The notes: generated by a model from the letters alone, not told the origin. A DNA stretch of 20,030 nt from Pseudomonadota bacterium (GCA_023399815.1 JAEWOJ010000131.1:1-20030), one strand, 5' to 3'; positions 1 through 9,057 are shown, counted from the stretch's first letter. A program made the numbers and translations.

Positions 1-58
1 CTGGCCGGCTCTGCACGATGCCAGGTATGCGCGGTTGCCGGCCAGCGGCCGGCACTAC
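1..58. repeat. GTAG-type REP palindrome pair, truncated at window edge
   Basis: Bases 35-58 are, on the minus strand, a GTAG-headed palindrome with core GCCGGCCGCTGGCCGGC. Bases 1-10 (CTGGCCGGCT) are the 3' end of a plus-strand copy whose GTAG head lies outside the window. The two face each other across about 24 bp, the inverted-pair layout typical of REP/BIME units. Pairs with the same core occur at 8888-9004, and a single copy at 19995-20018. The pair lies just downstream of the pyruvate kinase stop codon, so it may form a hairpin at the 3' end of that transcript. GTAG-headed REPs are an established class in Stenotrophomonas and related Xanthomonadaceae, mobilised by REP-associated tyrosine transposases. 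No such transposase is in this window. Confidence 0.85.
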
Positions 59-86
59 CGATCATGCACCGCTTGGGCGCTACGCG

Positions 87-1553
87 TTACAGCTCGCCCA
101 GTCCGCTGGCGCGGCCGTCGCTGCCGACTTCGAGCAGGCGCAGGGTATTGGTGGCGCCGTGGGTTTCCATGTGCTCGCCGCTGGTGAACACCACGCGGTC
201 GCCCGGCTGCAGCAGGCCGGCCTCGACCAGCAGGCGGATGCTGCCGCGCGCGGCCTCGCGAGGGGTGAAGCCGCGGCTGTCGAAGTTGATCGGGTAGACG
301 TCGCGCATCAGCGCCATCTGCCGGCGCGCGCCGTCGTGGCGGGTCACCGCGAACACCGGCGCCTTGGCGCGGAAGCGCGACAGGTAGCGCGCGGTGCCGC
401 CGGACTCGGTCATCGCCACGATCGCGCGCACGCCCACGTGCTGGGACAGGAACATGGTCGCCATGGCGATGGCCTGGTCGGCGCGCTCCAGGTTGCGCGG
501 CGAGGCGTTGAAATCGGTGTCGATCTGGAACTGGCGCTCGGCACCGAGGCAGATGCGCGCCATCGCTTCGACCGCCCGCACCGGCCAGGCGCCGGCGGCG
601 GTCTCGGCCGACAGCATCACCGCGTCGGTGCCGTCGATGACCGAGTTGGCCACGTCCAGCACTTCGGCGCGGGTCGGGATCGGGCTTTCGACCATCGACT
701 GCAGCATCTGCGTGGCGGTGATCACCACCTTGTTCTGCGCCAGCGCGGCCTTGATGATCTTCTTCTGCAGGCCCGGCAGCTCGGCATCGCCGATCTCCAC
801 GCCCAGGTCGCCGCGCGCGACCATCACCACGTCGCTGGCCTCGACGATCTCGTCCAGGTTGGCGATGGCCTCCGTGCGCTCGATCTTGGACACCAGCGCC
901 GCGTCGCAGCCGTGCTCGCGGGCGATGGCGCGCGCGTCGTTCATGTCCTGCGCGTTGCGGCAGAACGAGACGGCGATGAAGTCCACGCCGATCTTCGCCA
1001 CGATGCCGATCAGCTCCTTGTCGCGCTCGGTCAGCGCGCCCAGCGACAGGCCGCCGCCCTGCTTGTTCAGCCCCTTGCGGTCGGACAGCACGCCGTCGTT
1101 GAGCACGGTGGTGACGATGCGCTCGCCCTGCACTTCGACCACCTGCAGCTGCATCAGGCCGTCGTCGAGCAGCAGGACGTCGCCCGGGCCCACATCCTGC
1201 GGCAGGCCCAGGTAGCTCACGCCGACCTGGGTGGCGTCGCCGGTGGGAGCGGCGGCATCGGCGATCAGGTCGAAGCGGTCGCCGGCCTTGAGCCACACCT
1301 TGCCTTCGGTGAAGCGCTCGATGCGGATCTTCGGGCCCGGCAGGTCGGCCAGGATGCCCACTTCCACGTCCACGCGCTGCGCGGCGGCGCGCACTTCGGC
1401 CGCGCGCTTGGCCTGGCCGGACGGATCGCCATGGGAGAAGTTCAGCCGCACCACGTTGACACCCGCGCGGAACAGATCGTCGAGCACGCCCGGCGCATCG
1501 GTGGCCGGGCCGAGGGTGGCGAGGATCTTGGTGCGACGCTGGTGTTCAATCAT
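87..1553 (-). CDS. pyk: Pyruvate kinase
   Basis: Cytoplasmic last step of glycolysis: phosphoenolpyruvate + ADP to pyruvate + ATP. The 488-residue product has the usual bacterial length. Visible landmarks are KILATLGPATD near the N-terminus, NVVRLNFSHG at 33-42 (substrate Arg36 and Asn38), KIERTEA at 223-229 with catalytic Lys223 and metal ligand Glu225, ARGDLGVEIG near 246-255 with Asp249, and TATQMLQSM at 279-287 with Thr281. A C-terminal alpha/beta domain follows. The frame extends 12 codons upstream, but the ATG at 1553 is preferred: it begins the conserved family N-terminus and has GGGAG eight bases upstream. It reads in the same direction as pgk at the other end of the window, but about 17 kb of unrelated genes lies between them. 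Confidence 0.97.
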   Translation of the reverse strand: MIEHQRRTKILATLGPATDAPGVLDDLFRAGVNVVRLNFSHGDPSGQAKRAAEVRAAAQRVDVEVGILADLPGPKIRIERFTEGKVWLKAGDRFDLIADAAAPTGDATQVGVSYLGLPQDVGPGDVLLLDDGLMQLQVVEVQGERIVTTVLNDGVLSDRKGLNKQGGGLSLGALTERDKELIGIVAKIGVDFIAVSFCRNAQDMNDARAIAREHGCDAALVSKIERTEAIANLDEIVEASDVVMVARGDLGVEIGDAELPGLQKKIIKAALAQNKVVITATQMLQSMVESPIPTRAEVLDVANSVIDGTDAVMLSAETAAGAWPVRAVEAMARICLGAERQFQIDTDFNASPRNLERADQAIAMATMFLSQHVGVRAIVAMTESGGTARYLSRFRAKAPVFAVTRHDGARRQMALMRDVYPINFDSRGFTPREAARGSIRLLVEAGLLQPGDRVVFTSGEHMETHGATNTLRLLEVGSDGRASGLGEL

Positions 1554-1869
1554 GGCGAAAACTCCCGGAAAGGCCGCCGAAATTAGCATATCCAGTGCAT
1601 GACAACGATGTCCCGGATGGTTTCATGCAACATCATCGCCGCTGTCCCGCAGACAGGGCGGACAGCCTGTCCGGACATCGCCACGCCGGCATCGGGCACC
1701 ATCCCGCGGCGCTGCGCTGGAAAGGCATGCACCGGCGCAGGGCGGCCGTCGCGGGACAGGCCGGAGGCCAGGCGGGACATCGCACCGGCACCGGGCTGCG
1801 GTCGATGCCGCGCGTCACCTGCGATGCCCGCGGCAGCGTCCTGGAAACCCACGGCCATGCGTTCCCGCG
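1554..1869. other. Gene-free stretch upstream of pyk with dyad-rich patch
   Basis: I see no convincing gene in these 316 bases; the open frames here have no family-like features. On the minus strand, TTGTCA (1605-1600) and an extended -10-like TGC-TAATTT ending near 1580 could be a pyk promoter, but the 14-base spacer is short, so this is weak. Further upstream (1642-1677) is a cluster of CTGTC/GACAG half-sites. It includes a perfect 13-bp inverted repeat GGACAG-C-CTGTCC at 1660-1672 and CTGTC-5-GACAG at 1642-1656. The cluster is about 90-125 bases before the pyk start, a plausible place for an operator. The regulator is unknown. Confidence 0.4.
1562..1566 (-). promoter_or_regulatory. Ribosome binding site of pyk (decides start)
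   Basis: GGGAG on the minus strand, eight bases before the ATG at 1553. It supports this start over the in-frame ATG 12 codons further upstream. Confidence 0.6.
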
Positions 1870-2103
1870 CTATGCCCCCGCGTTCAACCACGCCGCCACG
1901 AGGGCGGCATCGAACGGCCAGTCCAGTTCACGGCTGCCGCCGTCGCGCAGCACCGGCACGCGCGCGCCGTAGCGCGCTTCCAGCGCCGCGTCGTCGTCGA
2001 TGAACACGCTGTCGAATTCCGGCGCGCGCGCCTGCGCCAGCACCGCCAGCGCCTGGTCGCACAGATGGCAATCGTCGCGCTGGTAGAGGATCAATCCGTC
2101 CAT
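1870..2103 (-). CDS. Glutaredoxin-like small thiol protein (DUF836-type)
   Basis: A 77-residue thioredoxin-fold protein. It starts with a beta strand (LILYQRDDC), then a redox-like CHLC motif with Cys12 and Cys15. A cis-proline-type segment RVPVLRD around residues 48-54 would pack against the active site. Length and pattern match the small glutaredoxin family once called DUF836, proposed to act in cytoplasmic thiol-disulfide chemistry; the physiological partner is not known. The ATG at 2103 gives the family-like N-terminus directly. It is divergent from sdaA, whose product carries an oxygen-sensitive iron-sulfur cluster. A functional link is possible, but the only evidence is proximity. Confidence 0.85.
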   Translation of the reverse strand: MDGLILYQRDDCHLCDQALAVLAQARAPEFDSVFIDDDAALEARYGARVPVLRDGGSRELDWPFDAALVAAWLNAGA

Positions 2104-2160
2104 CCTGGCTCCGCCGGAAGATTTGCTGCGCTGCAGACGGGACCGGCAGCGGCAAGTCCG

Positions 2161-2166
2161 TAGAAT
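2161..2166 (+). promoter_or_regulatory. Possible -10 element of sdaA
   Basis: TAGAAT lies 35 bases before the sdaA ATG in the 98-bp divergent gap with the glutaredoxin-like gene. I could not find a good -35 at normal spacing, so the call rests on the -10 alone. Confidence 0.35.
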
Positions 2167-2201
2167 AGCCGTTCCGTTTCCGCGCCAACCACAGAAACAG
2201 C

Positions 2202-3574
<1,373 letters not shown>

Positions 3575-3584
<10 letters not shown>

Positions 3585-3596
3585 ATGCGGCATTCG
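3575..3596 (+). terminator. Stem-loop over the sdaA stop codon
   Basis: CGAATGC (3575-3581) pairs perfectly with GCATTCG (3590-3596) across an eight-base loop holding the TGA. No T-tract follows, so it may be a weak terminator or 3'-end structure. A nested 13-bp palindrome GAATGC-G-GCATTC (3583-3595) competes with it. Confidence 0.35.
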
Positions 3597-3653
3597 GTGC
3601 TCAAGTCGTCGTCCATGGAGCCGATATAGCTTCCGAGTTCTCGATGTAACCTC

Positions 3654-6600
3654 ATGGAAGTGCGGGATTCAGGGGGAATCTCGATCGACAATCCATCCAC
3701 CATCCACCATCCGCGCCGGACATTGGCGACTTGCGCCGGGCTGTTGGCTTGTCTTTGGCTGCTGGCCCTGCTGGCGGTGTCGTTGCCGGCTGCCGCGCTG
3801 GACGCGGAGAAGCCGTTCCGCGACTACGTCACCGACACCTGGGGCGTGGACCAGGGGCTGCCGCAGATCAGCGTGCTGGCCATCACCCAGGACCCCGCCG
3901 GCTACCTGTGGTTCGGTACCCAGACCGGCCTGGCGCGCTTCGACGGCGTGCGCTTCATCCGCTATACCCAGCGCGACGCGCCCGAACTGGGCAACAACAT
4001 CCTCTCCCTGCTCCCCGACGAGCGTGGCCGGCTGTGGATCGGCACCTCGCAGGGCCTGCTGGTGCTGGAGGACGAGCGCTTCCGCGCCATCGTCCCGGCC
4101 GTGGCCGACCGCCCCTCCCCGGCCAGCGCCCTGGCGATGGTCGATGGCAGGGTCCTGGTCGCCTGCTCCGAGGGCATCTGCACGCCGGAGGACGGGAAGC
4201 TGCAGCGCGTGCACGCGCTGCCCGGCCCGTCGCTCAGCCTGCTGGCCCGCGACGACGGGCTGTGGGCCGGCGGCGAAGGCCAGGTGTTCCATATCGTCGG
4301 CGACAGGATACGGGCACTGCCGCTGCCGGCCACGGCCAACGGCGCCGCGGTCACCGCGCTGGCGCAGGCCGACGGCGACCTATGGGCCGGCACCCGCCAC
4401 GGCCTGTTCCGGCTCCGGAACGGCACCTGGCAGCTGGCCGCCAGCCAGGCGAACGACGCGCCGCTGACGGTGGAGGCGATGCGCGCCGACCGCGACGGCA
4501 ACCTGTGGGTGGCCACGCCGCAGTACCTGGAACGGCTGCGCGCCGGCAAGCCGCCGGAGCGCATCCAGAACGCCGCCGGCGCCATCGCGGTCCGCTCGAT
4601 CTACGAGGACCGCGACGGCAATCTCTGGCTGGGCAGCATGGTCGAGGGCATCACCCGCGCCTGGAACGGTTGGGCCCGGCGCCTGAGCCAGGTCGATGGC
4701 CTGGGCAACCCGCTGCTGTGGTCCATCGCCGCCGCGCCGGACGGCCGCATCTGGGTCGGCAGCAGCAACGGCGTCGACGTCTGGCAGGGAGGCCGCTTCC
4801 AGAACCGCGTGCCCGGCGCGCGGCTGCCCCACCCCGAGGCCTACAGCCTGCTGCCCGAACGCGACCAGACCTGGATCGGCACCCGCGCCGGCGTGGCGGT
4901 GCTGCGCCACGACAAGCTGGAGGAGCCCGCCGAGCTGGCGCCGCTGCACGACGCCCAGATCAACGGCATCGTCCGCGACCACGCCGGCCGGCTGTGGTTC
5001 GCCACCACCCGCGGGCTGTTCCTGCTGGAGGACGGCAAGGGCCTGACGCGCTATGCCGAGCGCGACGGCCTGGCCGACCCGCGCATCCGCCTGGTCCACG
5101 AGACCCGCGACGGCCGCCTCCTGCTGGGCACCTACCAGGGCCTGTACGAATGGCGCGATGGCCGCATCCTGCCGACCGGCCGCCTCACCGGCCTGGCCGA
5201 CGACACCCCGGTCACCGCCTTCCTCGAACTCGGGGACGGACGCTGGGTACTGGGCACCAGCAACGGCGAAGGCCTGCACCTCTACGACGGCCAGCGCTGG
5301 CACTGGCTGGACCGCGACCGCGACCTGCCCGCCAACGTCGCCTTCCACCTGGCCGAGAACGGCAGCGACCTGTGGGTCGCCGGCATGCGCGGCGTCTACC
5401 GCCTGCCGCTGGCCTCGCTGGACCGGGCGCTGGCCACGCCGGACCGGCCGGTCGCCGCGCAGATCGTGATCAACTCCGGCGCCGACCGTGCCGGCGGCCA
5501 GCAGGACAAATGCTGCAACGGCGCCGGCAACAGCCGCGGCGTGATGCGCGACGGCCAGCTGTGGCTGCCCACCCGCGATGGCGCGCTGCTGGTGGACGTG
5601 ACCACGACCACGGACAGCCCGCCGCGGAAGATCCGGATCGAGGACGTGCAGATCCAGGGCCACCGGCTGGCCACCAGCCAGGGCCGGCTCAAGTTGCCGC
5701 TCGATGCCCGCGACCTGAAGTTCGAGTTCAGCCTGCCCGACTTCCAGCCGATGCATTCCCCGCAGCTGCGCTACCGGCTGGCCGGCTACGAGGACGACTG
5801 GCACGAACTGGACAGCCCGGCGATGCGCAGCGCCAGCTACGCCAGCCTGCCGCCCGGCCACTACACCTTCGAGGTCGCCGACTTCAGCCGCGCCGATCCG
5901 CTGAACGGCGCCGCGCGCGTGGGCCTGGAGATTCCGCGGCGCCTGTACGAGACCCTTGCCTTCCGCCTGCTGGCGCTGCTGTTGCTGGCCGGCTTGCTGT
6001 GGCTGTGCTACCTCGGCCTGCAGCATCGCCACGCGCGCCAGCGCGCACATCTGGAACGGCTGGTGCAGGAGCGCACCTACGACCTGCAGGCCGCGAACGC
6101 GCAGCTGAAGGCAATCAGCTTCACCGACCCGCTCACCGGCCTGCACAACCGGCGCTACCTGACCCAGCAGATCCCGACCGACCTGTCGTTCTACGAACGC
6201 GACGCCGGCTACCGCGACGGCAGCGAAGCGGTGGTGTTCGCCCTGCTCGACGTGGACCACTTCAAGTCGATCAACGACACCCACGGCCATGCCGCCGGCG
6301 ACCGCGTGCTGGAGCAGATCGGGCAGCTGCTGGGCGAGCTCAAGCGCAGCGGCGACTACGTGGCGCGCTGGGGCGGCGAGGAATTCCTGCTGGTGTTCCG
6401 CCCGTTGCCGCGCGACAGCCTGGCGCTGCTGGGCCAGCGCCTGTGCACGCGCATCGCCGGGCACAGCTTCGACCTGGGCAACGGCCAGCGGCACCACCTC
6501 ACCGCGTCGATCGGCCTGATCGAATGCCCGCTGTTCCCCAGCCACCCGCGCCTGCTCGGCTGGGAACAACTGGTCACCCTGGCCGACCGCGCCCTGTATC

Positions 6601-6770
6601 GCGCCAAGAGCTCCGGGCGCAACGGCTGGATCGCCTATCGCGCGGTGCCGGGCGCGCGCCTGCCCGACGACCTGTCCATGGTCGAGGGCGATCCGTGGTG
6701 GCTGGTGGAAAGCGGGCTGCTGGAAATGTTCGGCGTCGACGGCGAGATCCACTGCGAAGCCGTTTCCTGA
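3654..6770 (+). CDS. Periplasmic-propeller sensor diguanylate cyclase (Reg_prop, Y_Y_Y, TM, GGDEF)
   Basis: Inner-membrane sensor that should make cyclic di-GMP from two GTP in response to a periplasmic signal. From the 1038-residue product: hydrophobic signal region about 26-46 with likely cleavage near AAA (46-48); about 14 propeller-blade repeats (GYLWFGTQTGLARFDG, GRLWIGTSQGLLV and similar) to about residue 690; a Y_Y_Y domain from about 695 to 755 (YRLAGYEDDWHEL from Tyr707); one membrane helix about 769-788; a short coiled-coil linker; and a GGDEF domain from about 830. The active-site motif is GGEEF at 907-911. An inhibitory I-site RSGD lies at 898-901, exactly five residues upstream, so product feedback is expected. 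The ATG at 3654 leaves a long pre-hydrophobic segment and has no clear Shine-Dalgarno; a non-ATG start nearer 3723 is possible. The ligand is unknown. Confidence 0.93.
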   Translation: MEVRDSGGISIDNPSTIHHPRRTLATCAGLLACLWLLALLAVSLPAAALDAEKPFRDYVTDTWGVDQGLPQISVLAITQDPAGYLWFGTQTGLARFDGVRFIRYTQRDAPELGNNILSLLPDERGRLWIGTSQGLLVLEDERFRAIVPAVADRPSPASALAMVDGRVLVACSEGICTPEDGKLQRVHALPGPSLSLLARDDGLWAGGEGQVFHIVGDRIRALPLPATANGAAVTALAQADGDLWAGTRHGLFRLRNGTWQLAASQANDAPLTVEAMRADRDGNLWVATPQYLERLRAGKPPERIQNAAGAIAVRSIYEDRDGNLWLGSMVEGITRAWNGWARRLSQVDGLGNPLLWSIAAAPDGRIWVGSSNGVDVWQGGRFQNRVPGARLPHPEAYSLLPERDQTWIGTRAGVAVLRHDKLEEPAELAPLHDAQINGIVRDHAGRLWFATTRGLFLLEDGKGLTRYAERDGLADPRIRLVHETRDGRLLLGTYQGLYEWRDGRILPTGRLTGLADDTPVTAFLELGDGRWVLGTSNGEGLHLYDGQRWHWLDRDRDLPANVAFHLAENGSDLWVAGMRGVYRLPLASLDRALATPDRPVAAQIVINSGADRAGGQQDKCCNGAGNSRGVMRDGQLWLPTRDGALLVDVTTTTDSPPRKIRIEDVQIQGHRLATSQGRLKLPLDARDLKFEFSLPDFQPMHSPQLRYRLAGYEDDWHELDSPAMRSASYASLPPGHYTFEVADFSRADPLNGAARVGLEIPRRLYETLAFRLLALLLLAGLLWLCYLGLQHRHARQRAHLERLVQERTYDLQAANAQLKAISFTDPLTGLHNRRYLTQQIPTDLSFYERDAGYRDGSEAVVFALLDVDHFKSINDTHGHAAGDRVLEQIGQLLGELKRSGDYVARWGGEEFLLVFRPLPRDSLALLGQRLCTRIAGHSFDLGNGQRHHLTASIGLIECPLFPSHPRLLGWEQLVTLADRALYRAKSSGRNGWIAYRAVPGARLPDDLSMVEGDPWWLVESGLLEMFGVDGEIHCEAVS

Positions 6771-6811
6771 GGATCGCGCGGCGGCGGTGAATCCCTTCCC
6801 CGGCGCCACGC

Positions 6812-6830
6812 GGCCCGCGCCTGGCGGGCC
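6812..6830 (+). terminator. Hairpin after the diguanylate cyclase
   Basis: GGCCCGC-5-GCGGGCC is a perfect 7-bp stem about 40 bases after the stop codon, in the convergent gap with dodecin. It lacks a T-tract. Confidence 0.4.
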
Positions 6831-6869
6831 GCCCTCCAAGCGCCGGCCGTCGAGTCACGGATGGGCAAC

Positions 6870-6899
6870 GCCCCGCACATGCCATGGCCCGTGCGGGGC
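6870..6899. terminator. Strong hairpin in convergent gap, possible bidirectional terminator
   Basis: GCCCCGCAC (6870-6878) pairs perfectly with GTGCGGGGC (6891-6899) around a 12-base loop. It lies between the convergent diguanylate cyclase and dodecin genes, 26 bases past the dodecin stop. No T-tract is present on either strand, so intrinsic termination is likely but not certain. Confidence 0.5.
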
Positions 6900-6908
6900 C
6901 GGCCCCAC

Positions 6909-6936
6909 GCTCATTCGACCAGGCTCATTCGACCAG
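6909..6936. repeat. 14-bp perfect tandem duplication at the end of dodecin
   Basis: GCTCATTCGACCAG occurs twice head-to-tail (6909-6922, 6923-6936). The inner copy encodes the last three residues and stop of dodecin (LVE, TGA). The outer copy repeats them after the stop and is not translated. Confidence 0.9.
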
Positions 6937-7128
6937 GAACGTCACCCGCAGGTTGACCCGCCATTCGGTGATGTTGCCGTCGCCGTTGGTGACCACCTTG
7001 GTCTCGTTGATCCAGGCGCCCTGGATGCCCTTGACCGTCTCGGCCACCTTTTTCAGCCCGCTGCGCACCGCGTCCTCGACGCTGGCGCCGGACGACGCGC
7101 TGACTTCGATGATCTTCGCCACTGCCAT
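6925..7128 (-). CDS. Dodecin family protein
   Basis: Small cytoplasmic protein expected to assemble into a hollow dodecamer that binds and buffers flavins. The 67-residue product has the dodecin pattern: N-terminal beta strand AVAKIIEVSASS, one long helix (SVEDAVRSGLKKVAETVK), then two strands (AWINETKVVT and TEWRVNLRVTFLVE). Trp39 matches the tryptophan that stacks on flavin. The position of the flavin-contacting glutamine in well-studied dodecins appears to be Arg57, as I recall for many proteobacterial members. The ATG at 7128 is chosen over one eight codons upstream because GGAGG sits five bases before it. It is divergent from aroK and convergent with the diguanylate cyclase. Confidence 0.93.
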   Translation of the reverse strand: MAVAKIIEVSASSGASVEDAVRSGLKKVAETVKGIQGAWINETKVVTNGDGNITEWRVNLRVTFLVE

Positions 7129-7133
7129 GTCCG

Positions 7134-7138
7134 CCTCC
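7134..7138 (-). promoter_or_regulatory. Ribosome binding site of dodecin (decides start)
   Basis: GGAGG on the minus strand, five bases before the ATG at 7128. It is one of the strongest Shine-Dalgarno sites in the window and rules against the upstream in-frame ATG. Confidence 0.75.
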
Positions 7139-7147
7139 GTTGGTTGC

Positions 7148-7166
7148 GCCACGAACCACTCGTGGC
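7148..7166. promoter_or_regulatory. Inverted repeat upstream of dodecin
   Basis: GCCACGA-5-TCGTGGC is a perfect 7-bp dyad lying 20-38 bases before the dodecin start, in the divergent gap with aroK. It could be an operator or a 5'-UTR hairpin. Confidence 0.4.
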
Positions 7167-7191
7167 CGCATCGAGCTTGGCGGCTGCCGTG

Positions 7192-7219
7192 TTAACGCAC
7201 CGACACGAGGTGCTAGCAT
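7192..7219 (+). promoter_or_regulatory. Candidate aroK promoter with extended -10
   Basis: TTAACG (7192-7197, four of six consensus bases) is followed after 16 bases by TAGCAT (7214-7219), preceded directly by TGC as in an extended -10. Transcription would start around 7225-7227, giving a leader of only a few bases before the ATG at 7229. That fits the lack of a Shine-Dalgarno there. Confidence 0.45.
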
Positions 7220-7228
7220 CGGGCCGCG

Positions 7229-7771
7229 ATGAATCCCGCCCCCAACGTCATCCTGGTCGGCCCCATGGGCGCCGGCAAAACCTGCATCGGCCGCCGCCTG
7301 GCCGAGCGCTTCGGGCTGGATTTCGTCGATGCCGACCAGGCCATCGTCGAGGACGTGGGTTCGGCCATTCCCACCATCTTCGAGAACCTCGGCGAGGCCG
7401 GCTTCCGCGCGCACGAGAAGCGCGTGCTGGCCAAGCTGCTGGAACGCGGCGGGCAACTCGTCTCCACCGGCGGCGGCGCGGTGCTGGATGCCGACAACCG
7501 CCACCGGATCCGGCAGCGCGGCTTCGTGATCTGGCTGCGCGTGGGCGTGGCCGCGCAGCTGCAGCGCCTGCAACGCGACAAGAGCAGGCCGCTGCTGCAG
7601 CGCGACGACCGCGAGCAGCTGCTGCACGACATGGCCGCGCTGCGCGACCCGCTGTACCGCGAGGTCGCCGACCTGGTCATCGACACCGATCCCTATTCCC
7701 CCGCCGAGGCCACCGCGCAACTGGTGGTGCGCCTGGCCGCGCAGTGGCAGAACCCGGACTTCCCCGCATGA
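7229..7771 (+). CDS. aroK: Shikimate kinase
   Basis: Cytoplasmic enzyme of aromatic amino acid synthesis: ATP + shikimate to shikimate 3-phosphate. The 180 residues include the Walker A loop GPMGAGKT at 11-18, the shikimate- and metal-binding DAD (Asp34, Asp36), Arg60 in the FRAHE segment, the GGG substrate loop at 81-83, the lid segment with SRPLL (Arg120) and Arg139 in the RDPLYRE segment. All key residues are present and the length is normal. Its stop overlaps the aroB start by four bases (ATGA), so the two are translationally coupled. The start is supported by a promoter-like element 9 bases upstream rather than by a Shine-Dalgarno. Confidence 0.97.
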   Translation: MNPAPNVILVGPMGAGKTCIGRRLAERFGLDFVDADQAIVEDVGSAIPTIFENLGEAGFRAHEKRVLAKLLERGGQLVSTGGGAVLDADNRHRIRQRGFVIWLRVGVAAQLQRLQRDKSRPLLQRDDREQLLHDMAALRDPLYREVADLVIDTDPYSPAEATAQLVVRLAAQWQNPDFPA

Positions 7772-8877
7772 GCACCGCTCCCCGCACCGTCGCCGTCGGC
7801 GGCGGCTCGCCGTACCTGATCCACATCGGCCCCGGCCTGCTCGCCGATGGCGACCTGCTGGCCGGCGCCGTCCGCGGCCGCCACGTGCTGCTGGCCAGCG
7901 ACGACACGGTCGCGCCGCTGTACCTGGCCCGCGTGCGCGACGCCCTGCTGGCCGCGCGCCCGGGACTGAAGATCGGCCAGCACCTGATCCCCGCCGGCGA
8001 AGCGTCCAAGACCCTGCACAACTTCGGCGGCGTGATCGACGCCCTGGCCACGCTCGGCGCCACCCGCGACGCCTGCGTGCTGGCGCTCGGCGGCGGCGTG
8101 GTCGGCGACCTGGCCGGTTTCGCCGCCGCCTGCTGGATGCGCGGCGTGGACTGCGTGCAGTTGCCCACCACCCTGCTGGCGATGGTCGATTCCTCGGTCG
8201 GCGGCAAGACCGCGGTGGACATCGCGCAGGGCAAGAACCTGGTCGGCGCGTTCCATCCGCCGCGCGCGGTGATCGCCGACACCGGCGCGCTGCGCACCCT
8301 GCCCGCGCGCGAACTGCGCGCCGGTCTGGCCGAGGTGATCAAGTACGGCTGCATCCGCGACCCGCTGTTCTTCCAGTGGCTGCAGGCCGAGCGCGCGGCG
8401 CTGCTGGCCGGCGACGACGCCGCGCTGGCGCAGGCCATCGCCCGCAGCTGCGAGCACAAGGCCGAGATCGTCGCGCGCGACCCGCTGGAAAAGGGCGAGC
8501 GCGCCCTGCTCAACCTCGGCCACACCTTCGGCCATGCCATCGAGACCGCGCAGGGCTACGGCGCGCCGGGCAACGACAACCTCAACCACGGCGAGGCGGT
8601 GGCGGTGGGCATGGTTCTGGCGGCGCAGCTGTCGGCCGCGCTGGGCATGGCCGACGCCGCGGACGCGGACACCCTGCGCGAGCTGCTGCGGGCCTATGGC
8701 CTGCCGGTGACGGTCCCCGCCGGCCTGGAACCGGAAGTCCTGCTGGGCCACATGCGCCTGGACAAGAAGAACATCGCCGGCCGCCTGCGCCTGGTGCTGT
8801 GGCGCGGCATCGGCAGGGCCGAAGTGGTGCCGGACGCAGACGAAGCCGCGGTGCTGGACGTGCTGCGCGCCGGCTGA
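7768..8877 (+). CDS. aroB: 3-Dehydroquinate synthase
   Basis: NAD- and metal-dependent cyclisation of DAHP to 3-dehydroquinate, the second shikimate-pathway step. The 369-residue product shows PAGEASK at 75-81, the NAD-binding glycine loop GGGVVGDLAGF at 108-118, LPTTLLAMVDSSVGGKT at 132-148, and the expected zinc ligands Glu189 (AGLAEVIKYG), His252 (LNLGHTFGHAIE) and His274 (NHGEAVAVGM), with His256 as the neighbouring catalytic histidine. The frame is open far upstream of 7768, but the overlapping ATGA with aroK and the family N-terminus fix the start. aroK-aroB is the standard bacterial pairing. Confidence 0.97.
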   Translation: MSTAPRTVAVGGGSPYLIHIGPGLLADGDLLAGAVRGRHVLLASDDTVAPLYLARVRDALLAARPGLKIGQHLIPAGEASKTLHNFGGVIDALATLGATRDACVLALGGGVVGDLAGFAAACWMRGVDCVQLPTTLLAMVDSSVGGKTAVDIAQGKNLVGAFHPPRAVIADTGALRTLPARELRAGLAEVIKYGCIRDPLFFQWLQAERAALLAGDDAALAQAIARSCEHKAEIVARDPLEKGERALLNLGHTFGHAIETAQGYGAPGNDNLNHGEAVAVGMVLAAQLSAALGMADAADADTLRELLRAYGLPVTVPAGLEPEVLLGHMRLDKKNIAGRLRLVLWRGIGRAEVVPDADEAAVLDVLRAG

Positions 8878-8887
8878 CCTCGACCGG

Positions 8888-9004
8888 GTAGAGCCGGCCG
8901 CTGGCCGGCTGCCTCGTGCGACGCGGCATCCCTGCGATTGCCGGACGCGGGTTGTCTTGCGTCATCCGGTATTTCCGCGGTTGCCGGCCAGCGGCCGGCA
9001 CTAC
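8888..9004. repeat. Inverted pair of GTAG-type REP palindromes
   Basis: A plus-strand unit at 8888-8910 starts GTAGA and carries core GCCGGCCGCTGGCCGGC. A minus-strand unit at 8981-9004 starts GTAGT with the same core. They face each other across 70 bp in the aroB to WGR-gene gap, so each can fold alone or both can pair into one long hairpin. The layout matches the pair at 1-58. The position within a likely operon suggests an effect on mRNA stability or partial termination, which is inference. Confidence 0.9.
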
Positions 9005-9057
9005 CCGTGTTACCGGCGTGTGGCCTGCCACGCACGCGCCGCGGCCCCGCAGCCGGC

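Noticed and set aside
1583..1891. A 102-codon open frame on the minus strand between the glutaredoxin-like gene and pyk
   Set aside because: Composition looks like chance coding in GC-rich DNA. It overlaps both the end of the glutaredoxin-like gene and the likely pyk promoter, and shows no fold or motif.
4380..6839. An 819-codon minus-strand frame opposite the diguanylate cyclase, and similar long frames opposite other genes
   Set aside because: These are antisense shadows of high-GC genes: Ala/Gly/Gln/Arg-rich, no domains, while the opposite strand encodes full, recognisable proteins.
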